Origin: Shewanella sp. MBTL60-112-B2
Lineage (GTDB): Bacteria > Pseudomonadota > Gammaproteobacteria > Enterobacterales > Shewanellaceae
Length of the DNA stretch: 64,000 nucleotides
Assembly (NCBI RefSeq): GCF_019655055.1
Contig: NZ_BPFA01000003.1
Location: 62,001-126,000, forward strand
Reading direction: 5' to 3'
The notes under the pieces are model-generated. The model had not been told where the DNA came from and searched no databases. It saw only the letters and a list, made by a program, of their open reading frames with translations. Positions within the stretch are counted from its first letter, which is position 1; every line of letters begins with the position of its first letter. A program made the position numbers and the translations under genes. Positions 54,969 through 64,000 of this stretch are shown here, piece by piece.

Positions 54969-55958
54969 TTACTGATGAAATAGATAACTATTTTTACCTT
55001 GGCGTTTTACTTCATACATGGCGTGATCGGCTTGCTCACAGATCTCGGCAAAAGATTGCGTAGTGAATAAACTGATCCCGATACTCATGCCGATATTTAT
55101 ACTTTTATTCTCTACTAGGATGCTCAAACCAAAAGCGCTTAATATCCTGTCTGCTATTTGTGAGAGCTCAGTAGGATCATCTGACTCAAGCAAAATAACG
55201 AACTCATCCCCCCCCATTCTAGCGATAGTCTTAGACTCAGGGAGCTGTAGTTGCAATATTTCCGCAATTTTAATCAGTAAACTGTCACCAAACTTATGGC
55301 CATAGCGGTCGTTGTTCGACTTAAAGTCATCGAGATCGATAAACATAAGCGCGCCGGTTGCTATCTGCTGACGCTGAGCCTCAAATGCCTCAATTAATGC
55401 TTTTCGATTAAGTAAATCCGTTAGCGGATCACGATGAGCAAGCTTGGCTAACTCGAGCTCATAGCGCTTCTCTTTAGTGATGTCGATATGCGTACCCATA
55501 ATGCGTATTGGCTCACCATTGTCGCCGAACTCTATCACTCGCCCTCGGTCTGACACCCAACTTACAGAGCCGTCTTTATGCACCATTCGATGAGTCACAT
55601 CGTAGGAGTCTGTTTTACCATTAATATGGTCATAAAAATTGGCTATCACCCATTCTCGGTCATCCGGATGAAGGTTCCCTTTCCAGCTATCGACATGCGC
55701 CGCCATTTCATCAATGGTATAACCAAGTAACGAGCCCCATTCCATGTTGTACATAGTCAGGTTTCCGCTAGGGATGTGCTGCTCCCAAACACACAGGCCT
55801 GTGCCATCAAGCGCAGCATTGAGCTTCTGCTCTAACAAGCTATTTTGTTGTCTGAGTAGCTGATTGTCTCGCTGCAAAATGAGGTTCTGTGCTTTTATCT
55901 CAGCAAGCTGTTTATCTATCTCAGCCTGAAACACTGAACACTTTTGTTTGATTTCCAC
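54969..55958 (-). CDS. PAS-GGDEF diguanylate cyclase
   Basis: A 329-residue soluble protein starting with GTG. An N-terminal coiled coil (about 5-45) is followed by a PAS_3-type sensor domain (about 50-160) with TGLCVWEQHIPSGNLTMYNMEWGSLLGY and a PAC segment. The GGDEF domain follows (about 170-329). GGDEF at 249-253 is intact, so c-di-GMP synthesis is expected. There is no RxxD five residues before it, so product inhibition through an I-site is unlikely, unlike the 11.9-kb cyclase. Confidence 0.92.
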   Translation of the reverse strand: MEIKQKCSVFQAEIDKQLAEIKAQNLILQRDNQLLRQQNSLLEQKLNAALDGTGLCVWEQHIPSGNLTMYNMEWGSLLGYTIDEMAAHVDSWKGNLHPDDREWVIANFYDHINGKTDSYDVTHRMVHKDGSVSWVSDRGRVIEFGDNGEPIRIMGTHIDITKEKRYELELAKLAHRDPLTDLLNRKALIEAFEAQRQQIATGALMFIDLDDFKSNNDRYGHKFGDSLLIKIAEILQLQLPESKTIARMGGDEFVILLESDDPTELSQIADRILSAFGLSILVENKSINIGMSIGISLFTTQSFAEICEQADHAMYEVKRQGKNSYLFHQ

Positions 55959-56123
55959 CAGTTGCTTTCCATGCCCGCATAATCAATACAAAGATAACAA
56001 CTATTAATTAACATTTAAATATAAGCTAACGCCTGAATTAACTCTCATTTGCTCAAAAAATAGCTTAATGCTTGTCTTTATCGGGTAAACTACTGCCAAG
56101 TTAAGTTGATTGCAGATTTAAAT

Positions 56124-57269
56124 ATGCCACTAAATATTGCCATCGCTGGCGCAGGCTTTTCCGGCGCAGTTATCGCCAATGAGCTAGCTCAAGCTGGCCA
56201 CACCATTACCGTCTACGAACCTAGAGCTCATGTTGCGGGTAACTGTTACTCAGCAAGAGATGAGTCGAGCCAAATAATGCTACATCATTTTGGACCGCAT
56301 ATTTTCCATACTGATAAAGCACATATTTGGGACTACGTCACCCAACTCGGTGAATTTAAACCCTTCGTTAATCGGGTAAAAGCCGTCACTCAAGGACAGG
56401 TTTATTCACTGCCTATCAATCTGCATACGATTAACCAGTTTTTTAATAAGCAGATGTCACCTGACGAGGCAAAAACATTTATCGCCAGCCAAGCAGATGA
56501 GACAATTACCGAGCCGCAGAATTTTGAACAACAAGCGCAGAAAATGATTGGCGAGTCGTTGTATCAGGCTTTTTTTAAGCATTACACCATCAAGCAATGG
56601 GGACGCTCACCCGATAGCTTACCAGCAAGCATTTTAAAGCGATTACCACTGCGCTTTAATTACGATGATAATTACTTTAATCACCCGTATCAGGGCATGC
56701 CTGCAGATGGCTACACAGTATTAATCGAAAAATTACTCGACCACCCCAATATTAAAGTCCACTTAAACTCAGCGTTTAATGCTGCGATGAAAAGCCAGTA
56801 TGCCCATGTCTTTTTCTCTGGGCCATTAGATGCCTATTTTGACTATCAGCTAGGACGTTTACCTTATCGAACCTTAGATTTTGTCAAAGAAACCCATAGT
56901 GTCGACTATCAAGGTAATGCAGTGATCAACTATTGTGATACTAGCCAAGCTTATACTCGTATTAGCGAGCATAAGCACTTTGCCCCATGGGAGGAGCACA
57001 GCAAAACTGTCATTTTTAAGGAATATAGTCGCGAAGCGACCGAAGCAGATACACCTTATTACCCAGTACGTTTAAGTGATGACAACAGCTTGCTAGAGCG
57101 TTATATCAGTCTTGCTAAGCAAGAAAAAAACATCACCTTTGTTGGCCGTTTAGGCACCTATCGCTACTTAGATATGGATGTCACTATCGATCAAGCATTA
57201 AACGCTAGCAAACTATTTTTAACCTCTTTGGCTAATGGCCAAGCAATGCCAGTATTTACTGAGCAATAA
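56124..57269 (+). CDS. glf: UDP-galactopyranose mutase
   Basis: FAD enzyme converting UDP-galactopyranose to UDP-galactofuranose, the donor for galactofuranose in O-antigens and capsules. About 381 residues from ATG 56124; a TTG at 56106 is less likely. The FAD motif is IAIAGAGFSGAVIANELAQAGH (about 4-25). Conserved active-site segments include HHFGPHIFHTDK, IKQWGRSPDSLPASILKRLPLRFNYDDNYFN and VGRLGTYRYLDMDVTIDQAL. A DUF707 gene follows by 23 bp, probably cotranscribed. Confidence 0.95.
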   Translation: MPLNIAIAGAGFSGAVIANELAQAGHTITVYEPRAHVAGNCYSARDESSQIMLHHFGPHIFHTDKAHIWDYVTQLGEFKPFVNRVKAVTQGQVYSLPINLHTINQFFNKQMSPDEAKTFIASQADETITEPQNFEQQAQKMIGESLYQAFFKHYTIKQWGRSPDSLPASILKRLPLRFNYDDNYFNHPYQGMPADGYTVLIEKLLDHPNIKVHLNSAFNAAMKSQYAHVFFSGPLDAYFDYQLGRLPYRTLDFVKETHSVDYQGNAVINYCDTSQAYTRISEHKHFAPWEEHSKTVIFKEYSREATEADTPYYPVRLSDDNSLLERYISLAKQEKNITFVGRLGTYRYLDMDVTIDQALNASKLFLTSLANGQAMPVFTEQ

Positions 57270-57292
57270 ACAATTTTAAAGAGTGACTTAAC

Positions 57293-58108
57293 ATGAAGAG
57301 ATACTTAGTCATTGCTCGTATTGGCGATAACTCATTGCACCCTAAGTGGTTAGAAAATGCGGAGCCTAACTTCGACTTATTCTTAAGCTATTTTGGTGAT
57401 ACTGACGATAAATTTCTCAACGAAGCAACCTATTACGAGAAAGTAAAAGGGGGCAAATGGCCTATCGTGCATCAATTGATCAGTAATAACTGGTCGCTGA
57501 TCTCTCAATATGAGGCCGTATGGATCCCTGATGATGATATTCTCGCTGACGCTAACACCATCAATAAAATGTTTAGCTTGTTTGAAGGGTTTGATTTAGC
57601 CTTAGCGCAACCGGCACTGACAATGAATTCTTACTTTTCACACTCAAGCTTACTATGCCAGCCTGATTCAGTATTACGTTACAGTAATTTTGTTGAAGTC
57701 ATGGTGCCCATATTTTCAAAGTTAGCTCTAGAAAATTTAAAACAAAGTATGGGGCAAAGTCCTTCTGGATGGGGCTTAGACGCACTATGGCCACACCTGA
57801 TTGACAACCCTAAGCACGATAAAATTGCTGTGATAGATGCCGCTGCAGTGATTCATACTCGTCCTGTCGGTGGTGAGCTTTATAAGCTTAATCCCGAGTT
57901 ATCACCTGAAAAGGATGCTCTGCAGCTGCAGAGCTTATATCCACAGTTTAATATTAGCCGTCGTCACGGCCCGAATAAATTTAAAGTCTATTCCCAAGTA
58001 TCTCAATCGAGCACTCATAGCGGTCGGCTTGCTAGTATACGCGGTAAATTTCAACGCGTTATAGCGAAGCATCAAGCTAAAAAGCGACCTAAGTACCCAA
58101 CTAACTAA
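57293..58108 (+). CDS. DUF707 protein, probable glycosyltransferase-like
   Basis: A 271-residue cytoplasmic protein of the DUF707 family. RYLVIARIGDNSLHPKWL starts it. WIPDDDILADANTINKMF contains a DDD motif comparable to the metal-binding DxD of GT-A glycosyltransferases. SPSGWGLDALWP matches the conserved GWGLD pattern used for acceptor binding in such folds. A basic tail (about 240-271) follows. Its pairing with glf suggests a role in adding or using galactofuranose, which is inferred. Confidence 0.82.
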   Translation: MKRYLVIARIGDNSLHPKWLENAEPNFDLFLSYFGDTDDKFLNEATYYEKVKGGKWPIVHQLISNNWSLISQYEAVWIPDDDILADANTINKMFSLFEGFDLALAQPALTMNSYFSHSSLLCQPDSVLRYSNFVEVMVPIFSKLALENLKQSMGQSPSGWGLDALWPHLIDNPKHDKIAVIDAAAVIHTRPVGGELYKLNPELSPEKDALQLQSLYPQFNISRRHGPNKFKVYSQVSQSSTHSGRLASIRGKFQRVIAKHQAKKRPKYPTN

Positions 58109-58124
58109 TTACAATTAACTAAAT

Positions 58125-58160
58125 ACAAAAAGCCCGCTAATCAAATTAGCGGGCTTTTTC
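58125..58160. terminator. bidirectional terminator
   Basis: A perfect 15-bp stem (58127-58141 with 58145-58159) with a 3-base loop; T and A runs form part of the stem ends. It ends the glf unit and also the convergent carboxylase gene. Confidence 0.93.
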
Positions 58161-58210
58161 ATTTATTCAGTAAAGCTGAGCAACTTGAATTGCTCAGCTA
58201 ATCACAGGTT

Positions 58211-61200
58211 TTACTTAGTCACTGGTGATACTACAAACAGTAGCTCACCTTGTGATACTTGCTGGCCGTTACTGTTAAGAATACGCTCAATACGATACTG
58301 CTGATCTTCAGGGTAAAGTACGGCGTTCTTACGGTTAAAGCCGGCTAGAGTGACCTGCGAGAACATCTTCATCGCTTCTGTAAGCGCTAAAGTCTGATCT
58401 ACAGTAACAATGTCGCCTTCTTTAACGAAGTCGGCTTCACCTGGCGCTGGAGAAGTGTAGAAGATACCTGCACCCTGAGCCATCACTTTAAGCTCATTAC
58501 TCTCACCCACACGCAGTGATGCTGTATCGACGCCAACGGTTTCAGCCGCCGCTTCCATCTCAGCAATCATCTCTGGCACATCTAGCTCAGCCATAAAGCG
58601 TGGTAGGTAGTTAGTATCGTAAACACCTTCGTTAAACGTGCCATCTTTAAGAATACGCGTTAACAATGGAATGTTAGTTGCGATACCTTTAATCACCACT
58701 TGATTCGCTAGGTAGTCGTGTAGCTTAACGATCACATCTTCACGGCTCTCACCACGACAGATGATTTGTGCAATCAAGCTATCGTAGTAAGGAGAAACCT
58801 CTTTACCTTCGCCTGCGATTGAGATGATTTCAATATCATCACGCTCTGGCATCTGGTACTCAGTAATTAGACCTGGGTACGGCAGCAATTGCAGTACGCC
58901 ATGGCTATCAAGAGCGGCTTTTTCTGCCGTTACACGTACTTCCATCGCGTAGCCAATATCTTGTGGCTCAAGCTCTGCAATTGAGCGGCCTGCAGCGATA
59001 TCAAAACCTGCGCTTACGATATCGATGCCAGAAGTGGCTTCTGTTACTGGATGCTCAACCTGTAGACGGGTGTTCATCTCCATAAAGTAGACTTCGTTCG
59101 CGTCTAAGTTATAGATAAACTCAACAGTACCTGCGCCCATGTAGTCAGTCGCATCACCTAGTAAGCGAGTGTATTCCATCACGCGTTGCTTAAGCTCATC
59201 TGGCAACATAGTTGAACCAGACTCTTCAACCACTTTCTGGTTGTTACGCTGTACAGAACAGTCACGTAGGCCAAGTACTTTTGTGTTACCGAACTGGTCA
59301 CGTAGTAACTGAACTTCGATATGACGCAGTGAAGTAACATACTTCTCTAAGTACAAGTCACCGTTACCAAACGCTGCAGCAGCTTCGGTAGAGGTCTTTT
59401 GGAACAAGGAGATCATGTCGCCTGGACGCTCAACAACCTGGATACCTTTACCGCCACCACCTTGTACCGCTTTAAGCAGTACTGGGTAACCGATTTCGCT
59501 AGCAACGTTTACCGCTTGCTCTGCGTTAGTCAAAATACCGTGGCTACCAGGTACAACTGGCACGTTTTGCGCCTGCGAGGTCTTAATCGCGTTCGATTTG
59601 TTACCCATAGTCGTCATGCTGTGTACGCTTGGGCCAACAAAGTTAACGCCGTTGTTTACACATAACGCAGCAAACTGCGGGCTTTCAGATAGGAAACCAA
59701 TACCTGGGTGCAGTGCATCAACGTTTTCATATTCGGCAACTTTAAGTACCGAGTATGCGTTTAGGTAACTTTCATCAGACGTGTTACCGCCGATACAAAC
59801 CAGCTTATCGTTGTCTTTTAGCATGTCTGCTGGCACAGAAGTCATATCTGGATCTGATGCTACCAATACCACATTGATATTGTTGTCGTGTGCCTTACGG
59901 ATAAGCTTAACCGCAGTACAGCCACGCGCATGAACCAGTACCTTGTCAATTGGCTTCATTAGCTTACGCGGGTCGTCCTGAACAATTTCTTCTTCAGCGA
60001 TTAAACGCTCAGGTACTAATGTTGATACCGCACTTGCAATAACATCAACAATCTTAGCCGTTGGCTTTGGCATTAACGGGTCAATGCTTTGTAGTTGATC
60101 ATCAATCGTTTCACTAAATGGATTCGTCACCAAGGCATTCATTGCACCTGGTACTTTCGACAAGTAGTTCGACAAAGTTGAAGTTGAAGGTAGGTACGCA
60201 GGCACAACCATTTGGCCAGCGAAAGGCATGTTAGTACCAGATAGGTAGTAAGTCTGTACAAGCGGGTGCGTTACAAAACTCGCCTGTGCACCACCGGTAC
60301 AGTCACCATAACCAAACATCAATACTGGCAATTCATTATCGCGGATAAAACGCGTAATACGGTCATTTACTACAGCCATTGAGAATAGTGCAGCAGCACC
60401 TTCTTTAGTCTGCATACCGCCTGAACTGATAAAACAGATCACAGGTAGTTTACGCTTAGCACACTCAATCAATAGTGCACTGAACTTCTCAGCTGCCGCC
60501 ATATCGAATGCACCGGCTTGGAATGCAGTATTCGATACCGCAACACCCACACGCATCGGCTGACCATTCTGTTCGAAATCAGCAAGACCTGTGATTAAAC
60601 CACATGGGCGAATGCCCTTGTCTAGTGCATCTTCGATAGATAGACGGAAACCTGGGAAGTTAAGTAGGTTAGCCGAAATTTTGTCGCCATTGATTTCTTC
60701 AAATTCAGTGAAGAACTTACCGACAATTGACTCCCAACCCATTTTTCCAGCGCGCTTTTCATCGCGTAGCACTTTCTGGATCAGCAAATCTTGATAACCC
60801 ATGGTCAAACGGTTCCAGAAGTCTTTACGACGACCGATACGCACAGGGTTAATCGCGCCAGTGTATTCACCGCTCTCTTCTTCGCTGTCGAAATACTCAG
60901 GGAGTAAACGCTCGAAGAAGTAGGTCAGAATAACGAATAAACTGTCGTTCAACTGTGGGAAACCAACACTCTTCCACTGCTCGGTACGAGTCAGTAGTTC
61001 AGCGCGGTTTGACTGTGACATAAAGTACTTTAGCCACTTGTAGAACTTGTTCTTATCGTTAGCAACGTTTTGCGTCGACAATGCACGATCAATTGAATCA
61101 TGTAGCAAGTTATCAACTGAATTACGTGACAAACTCTTAGACATCATGGCTTCTTTAGCAATTGACGCTAAGTTGCCTACAACGTTGTCGTAAAGCGCGT

Positions 61201-62767
61201 TGAAAACAAGAATGTTATGACACTGCCAAATGAAGTCTTCACGTAGCTCGTCGTGAATGATCACGTCAAGTACGGTCAGCTTGTTTAGCTCAGGCCAGTC
61301 TGCTTGAGTCACTTCTGATGGAAGAGTCTCAAGGTAGTTGATAAGACCTTTAAAGTTGTTTTCTGCGTTACCTTTCCAGCGGTGGTATAGCGACCAGCTG
61401 ATGTTGAAGATAAGCGCTTTACGTGCTTTCTTATAGTTCTCTTTTGGCTCACCCAAAATCAAACGCGTTAGCATGTTACGTTCGGTAGACACATCATCAC
61501 GCTTAGCGATGAAGTTACCCCAAAGCTTATTTAGATCTTCGTCGTAAACCAGTTTATCAGGGCTTGATAGCCAAGATTGGAATACGCGATCTTGCTCTTG
61601 TTGAATACGCGCGAGCAAATCACCTTCAGGTACACTTACCTTAGATAGACGACCATACTGCTCTTGCGAGATAGAATGAATACGGCTACGCAGCGTTAGG
61701 TAACGCAGGTAACGGTATGTACTACCAAATAGGTTCAAGTGCATAGTAGGGTTGTTAGCAACCGCTAGCTCAGCGTTGAGCTCCAATGCTTCAAGACTCT
61801 TAGATGGGCTAAGGAAACGCTCTAAGCTGCGGTCATAGTGTTCACGTAAATCTTCTGACTCACGGACAAAGTTTACAGCTGCTTTCTCTACCGCTTCAAT
61901 GCTGCTAATAATCGCACGGCGCAGGTTGTGCTGACGCTCATCTCGGTCAGATGGAGAGAAGTCGATGATGCCATCAATACAGCCTGAGGTATAAAGCTCT
62001 TCAGGTGAAACACCTACTGATTTCGCACATTCTTGCCAAGATAGGTTGTACTTACGCGCAATGCTCTGTAGACCTTGAGGCTGAATGGTGTTGAAAATAC
62101 CATCGCGAAGCGATAATAAGATGTTTGCTGCTGCTAACGGGATTGCGCCGCCAGAGTAACCCGCGCCGATAACGATACCTACTGTTGGTACGTCAACGTT
62201 CGCGCTCTCGGCAATCGCTTTAGAAATAGAGTGTGCTTGGTTCTGGCTGTTAGCGATTTCACCCGCGTCGGCACCAGGGGTGTCGATAAGGTAAACAATC
62301 GGCATAGACAGTTCAGCAAAGTGACGTATCGCTTTACAGCATGCAATGTGATGCTCTGGCATCCATGCACCGTTTGCTGTTGTGCGCTCTTGCGCCACAA
62401 AACCGATACGGCGAGTACGAGATCCAAAATTCAGTTCGATCTCTGCACTGTAAAAAGGGCCGATATGGTTTTCAGTAATGAGTTTGCCTTTAAGATCGGC
62501 AATGATGCGCTTAGCGCCGGGACGATTTTTATCTTGAGTCGGTTGAATCACCTTAGTGACATAACCATCAACGTCTAACTGAGCCAAGTCTTTAAGATTC
62601 GCCTGAATCGCGTCATCGTCTAAAAGACCTTTAATCTCTTCTGAAAGCGTCTGCTTGCTGTGCTCAGGAAACAATGAAAAGTCTTTTGCTAACTGCTCTG
62701 CTTTTAGAAAAAGCGGATCGGCAGTTTGCACTTGAGTCATGTTAGCGGGCTGATTTTTGCTGGTCAT
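58211..62767 (-). CDS. single-chain acyl-CoA carboxylase: CT-alpha, CT-beta, biotin carboxylase and BCCP
   Basis: A 1518-residue multifunctional biotin enzyme, cytoplasmic. An AccA-like carboxyltransferase part lies at about 100-300 (VYLIDTPGADAGE, GIVIGAGYSGGAIPLA, NTIQPQGLQSIARK). A helical linker of about 350 residues follows. An AccD-like part spans about 715-880 (VICFISSGGMQTKEGAAALFSM, FGYGDCTGGAQASF) without an obvious Cys4 zinc finger. Biotin carboxylase spans about 940-1390 (GGGGKG at about 1103, MEMNTRLQVEHPVTE). A biotinyl domain with EAMKM, biotin Lys1467, ends the protein. The order A-D-C-B differs from eukaryotic ACC (BC-BCCP-CT). Substrate (acetyl-, propionyl- or longer acyl-CoA) is unknown. 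A LysR gene is divergent. Confidence 0.9.
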   Translation of the reverse strand: MTSKNQPANMTQVQTADPLFLKAEQLAKDFSLFPEHSKQTLSEEIKGLLDDDAIQANLKDLAQLDVDGYVTKVIQPTQDKNRPGAKRIIADLKGKLITENHIGPFYSAEIELNFGSRTRRIGFVAQERTTANGAWMPEHHIACCKAIRHFAELSMPIVYLIDTPGADAGEIANSQNQAHSISKAIAESANVDVPTVGIVIGAGYSGGAIPLAAANILLSLRDGIFNTIQPQGLQSIARKYNLSWQECAKSVGVSPEELYTSGCIDGIIDFSPSDRDERQHNLRRAIISSIEAVEKAAVNFVRESEDLREHYDRSLERFLSPSKSLEALELNAELAVANNPTMHLNLFGSTYRYLRYLTLRSRIHSISQEQYGRLSKVSVPEGDLLARIQQEQDRVFQSWLSSPDKLVYDEDLNKLWGNFIAKRDDVSTERNMLTRLILGEPKENYKKARKALIFNISWSLYHRWKGNAENNFKGLINYLETLPSEVTQADWPELNKLTVLDVIIHDELREDFIWQCHNILVFNALYDNVVGNLASIAKEAMMSKSLSRNSVDNLLHDSIDRALSTQNVANDKNKFYKWLKYFMSQSNRAELLTRTEQWKSVGFPQLNDSLFVILTYFFERLLPEYFDSEEESGEYTGAINPVRIGRRKDFWNRLTMGYQDLLIQKVLRDEKRAGKMGWESIVGKFFTEFEEINGDKISANLLNFPGFRLSIEDALDKGIRPCGLITGLADFEQNGQPMRVGVAVSNTAFQAGAFDMAAAEKFSALLIECAKRKLPVICFISSGGMQTKEGAAALFSMAVVNDRITRFIRDNELPVLMFGYGDCTGGAQASFVTHPLVQTYYLSGTNMPFAGQMVVPAYLPSTSTLSNYLSKVPGAMNALVTNPFSETIDDQLQSIDPLMPKPTAKIVDVIASAVSTLVPERLIAEEEIVQDDPRKLMKPIDKVLVHARGCTAVKLIRKAHDNNINVVLVASDPDMTSVPADMLKDNDKLVCIGGNTSDESYLNAYSVLKVAEYENVDALHPGIGFLSESPQFAALCVNNGVNFVGPSVHSMTTMGNKSNAIKTSQAQNVPVVPGSHGILTNAEQAVNVASEIGYPVLLKAVQGGGGKGIQVVERPGDMISLFQKTSTEAAAAFGNGDLYLEKYVTSLRHIEVQLLRDQFGNTKVLGLRDCSVQRNNQKVVEESGSTMLPDELKQRVMEYTRLLGDATDYMGAGTVEFIYNLDANEVYFMEMNTRLQVEHPVTEATSGIDIVSAGFDIAAGRSIAELEPQDIGYAMEVRVTAEKAALDSHGVLQLLPYPGLITEYQMPERDDIEIISIAGEGKEVSPYYDSLIAQIICRGESREDVIVKLHDYLANQVVIKGIATNIPLLTRILKDGTFNEGVYDTNYLPRFMAELDVPEMIAEMEAAAETVGVDTASLRVGESNELKVMAQGAGIFYTSPAPGEADFVKEGDIVTVDQTLALTEAMKMFSQVTLAGFNRKNAVLYPEDQQYRIERILNSNGQQVSQGELLFVVSPVTK

Positions 62768-62889
62768 CGAAAGATCCTCTGCTTTTAGCCTCTGAAATTT
62801 TTAGCCCGTAAATATAACTTTGTTATCCCGTCAATTGCTATTAAACTGCACTAGACGCTTTGTTCCATATTTGAGACAGTGGAGATAAC

Positions 62890-63801
62890 ATGCCTGATTT
62901 AAACGGTATGATGCTCTTTGCGGCGGTAGTTAGAGCCAAAGGTTTCTCTCAAGCTGCCCGTGAAATAGGCATGCCAAAATCAACCATTAGTCGTAAGGTT
63001 GCCCAGCTAGAAGAACAGCTTGGCGTACGACTTTTGCAACGAGATACCCGCAATCTAAGTTTAACTCAGGTCGGTGCGCTGTTTTTTCAGCATTGCTCCA
63101 GTATAAGCGATGAAATAGAAGCTGCAAAAGCGACTGTAGAAAACACCCATAATGACGTGTCTGGCTTGTTGCGTATCGCAATCCCAGTTTCATTTAGCCA
63201 AGAACTGATTGCCACCTTATGCAGTGGTTTTTTGCGTCTCTATCCAAATGTTGAACTCGACGTGCAATTTACCGATAGTGATGTTGGCCTAGTAGGTGAA
63301 GGTTACGATATCGCCATCAAGTACGGCCCTCTGCAGTCATCCGATCTAGTGGCAAGGCTGCTATTTGAGCGCCAGCCTATCTTGGTCGCTAGTCCTAGCT
63401 ACTTAAAAATCCATGGCACTCCTGCAACACCACAAGATTTAGCCGAGCATAGCGGCATATTGTTAGGCACCTCACGCTCTGCGCCCATTTGGCCCCTAGG
63501 CAAAGGCGCCAGAAAAACCATGGTTAACTTTCAGCGTAAAGTGCGAGTCAATAGCGCTGTGATGGTAAAGCAATTGGTGATGGATGATTTTGGCATCGCT
63601 ATGTTGTCTAACTCTGTCTGCAAGAACGAACTGGCGAGCGGCTCTTTGGTGCCCATTTTACAAGAATGGCCCATGGAGGCTTTTAAGGTTTATGGTGTGT
63701 ACTCTAGCCGTCGTCAATTAGCGACTAATATCAGCGTGTTTCTAGACTTCTTCCATAAACGCTTTACTAGCCAAGAATCATTACAGTCGCTAATGATGTA
63801 A
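62890..63801 (+). CDS. LysR-family transcriptional regulator
   Basis: A 303-residue regulator with an N-terminal HTH (MLFAAVVRAKGFSQAAREIGMPKSTISRKVAQLEEQLG). Its effector domain (about 90-290) starts GLLRIAIPVSFSQELI and includes VELDVQFTDSDVGLVGEGYDIAIKYG, the pattern of the CrgA/AaeR-like LysR subgroup. It diverges from the single-chain carboxylase gene across 122 bp, so it may control that gene; this is inferred from position only. Confidence 0.92.
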   Translation: MPDLNGMMLFAAVVRAKGFSQAAREIGMPKSTISRKVAQLEEQLGVRLLQRDTRNLSLTQVGALFFQHCSSISDEIEAAKATVENTHNDVSGLLRIAIPVSFSQELIATLCSGFLRLYPNVELDVQFTDSDVGLVGEGYDIAIKYGPLQSSDLVARLLFERQPILVASPSYLKIHGTPATPQDLAEHSGILLGTSRSAPIWPLGKGARKTMVNFQRKVRVNSAVMVKQLVMDDFGIAMLSNSVCKNELASGSLVPILQEWPMEAFKVYGVYSSRRQLATNISVFLDFFHKRFTSQESLQSLMM

Positions 63802-63845
63802 AGAAACGCCAGTTAAGGTGCTTGTTTTATGCATAGAAACACGCT

Positions 63846-64000
63846 TTAAAAGCGATAAGGGAAGCGCAAGCTAATTTGATAGTCAGGAGAGTCTTCGGTT
63901 AAACCTGCTCCAATACTTGTCACCATAGAGAAGTTTTCAGTTAAGGCCAAGGTCGCACCTAAACCTAGGTTAGCCGTATTGGTATCTGTTCTAGCAATAT
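63846..64000 (-). CDS. outer-membrane beta-barrel protein, C-terminal part
   Basis: The last 50 or so codons of a minus-strand gene cut by the window end. The stop is at 63846-63848. Alternating strands NTANLGLGATLAL, FSMVTSIGAGL and DYQISLRFPYRF end in Phe, the BAM recognition signature. The ending resembles the MetA-pathway-of-phenol-degradation (transporter-like) barrel family, but too little is visible to be sure. Confidence 0.6.
   Translation of the reverse strand, partial: IARTDTNTANLGLGATLALTENFSMVTSIGAGLTEDSPDYQISLRFPYRF

Noticed and set aside
1..64000. CRISPR arrays, tRNA/rRNA genes, prophage or intact insertion sequences
   Set aside because: None was found by reading both strands; tandem repeats present are short minisatellites without spacers.

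Overview
The window looks like chromosomal DNA of a marine gammaproteobacterium, most likely Shewanella or a close relative. Supporting signs are a napDAGHB nitrate reductase operon without napC, a MetJ-type operator, an S46 dipeptidyl-peptidase, many c-di-GMP and sensor proteins, and several gammaproteobacterial families of unknown function (DUF4144, DUF3087, DUF5062, TIGR02450). The genus is an inference from gene content; no rRNA or tRNA gene is present to confirm it. The window starts inside panB and ends inside an outer-membrane beta-barrel gene.

Layout. 1-2.5 kb: panBC (pantothenate) and two small proteins of unknown function. 2.6-7.0 kb (minus): yadGH exporter, then the tight mpl-ubiX-hpt cluster (cell-wall recycling, prenyl-FMN, purine salvage). 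7.4-10.4 kb (plus): a Dcu C4-dicarboxylate transporter, BluB and a SIMPL protein whose stop codon lies in a 13-bp minisatellite. 10.5-14.7 kb (minus): porin, TPR-GGDEF diguanylate cyclase and a DUF3087 protein. 14.9-18.1 kb (plus): an NhaC-family transporter under a clear MetJ operator (candidate methionine transporter MetT), a membrane protein and an rRNA pseudouridine synthase. 18.1-20.0 kb is an accessory stretch with a 194-bp tandem duplication, an orphan membrane protein and a string of REP-like hairpins. 20.0-23.6 kb (minus): S46 peptidase and an aromatic amino acid permease.

24.1-24.9 kb carries a yybP-ykoY manganese riboswitch ahead of a GDT1/UPF0016 Mn exporter. A 22-copy 7-bp minisatellite separates it from a catalase gene, which has its own 17-codon leader ORF. 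27-30.4 kb (minus) holds a small membrane protein, a MenI-like thioesterase, deoD and a CNT nucleoside transporter. 31-36 kb holds a CsgD/VpsT-like regulator, a DUF2238 protein, serA and ygfZ. 35.4-41.9 kb (minus) holds a 1769-residue hybrid sensor kinase and an HD-GYP response regulator, which probably form one c-di-GMP signalling pathway. 42.3-46.6 kb is an AttEFGH-like ABC/FtsX/lipocalin-like lipoprotein operon. 47.1-52.0 kb is napDAGHB with a near-consensus NarL/NarP site upstream, convergent with a tandem universal stress protein. 53-58 kb has small proteins (one of 45 codons), a LysR regulator, a PAS-GGDEF protein and a glf plus DUF707 pair for surface glycan. 58.2-62.8 kb is one very large gene that fuses all four acetyl-CoA carboxylase activities in the order AccA-AccD-AccC-AccB, divergent from a LysR gene.

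The most interesting items are the single-chain carboxylase, the MetJ-controlled transporter with an overlapping upstream ORF, the catalase leader ORF, the minisatellites at gene 3' ends, the hairpin cluster near 19.8 kb, and the lipobox in NapB. No CRISPR array, phage, intact transposase or replication origin was seen.
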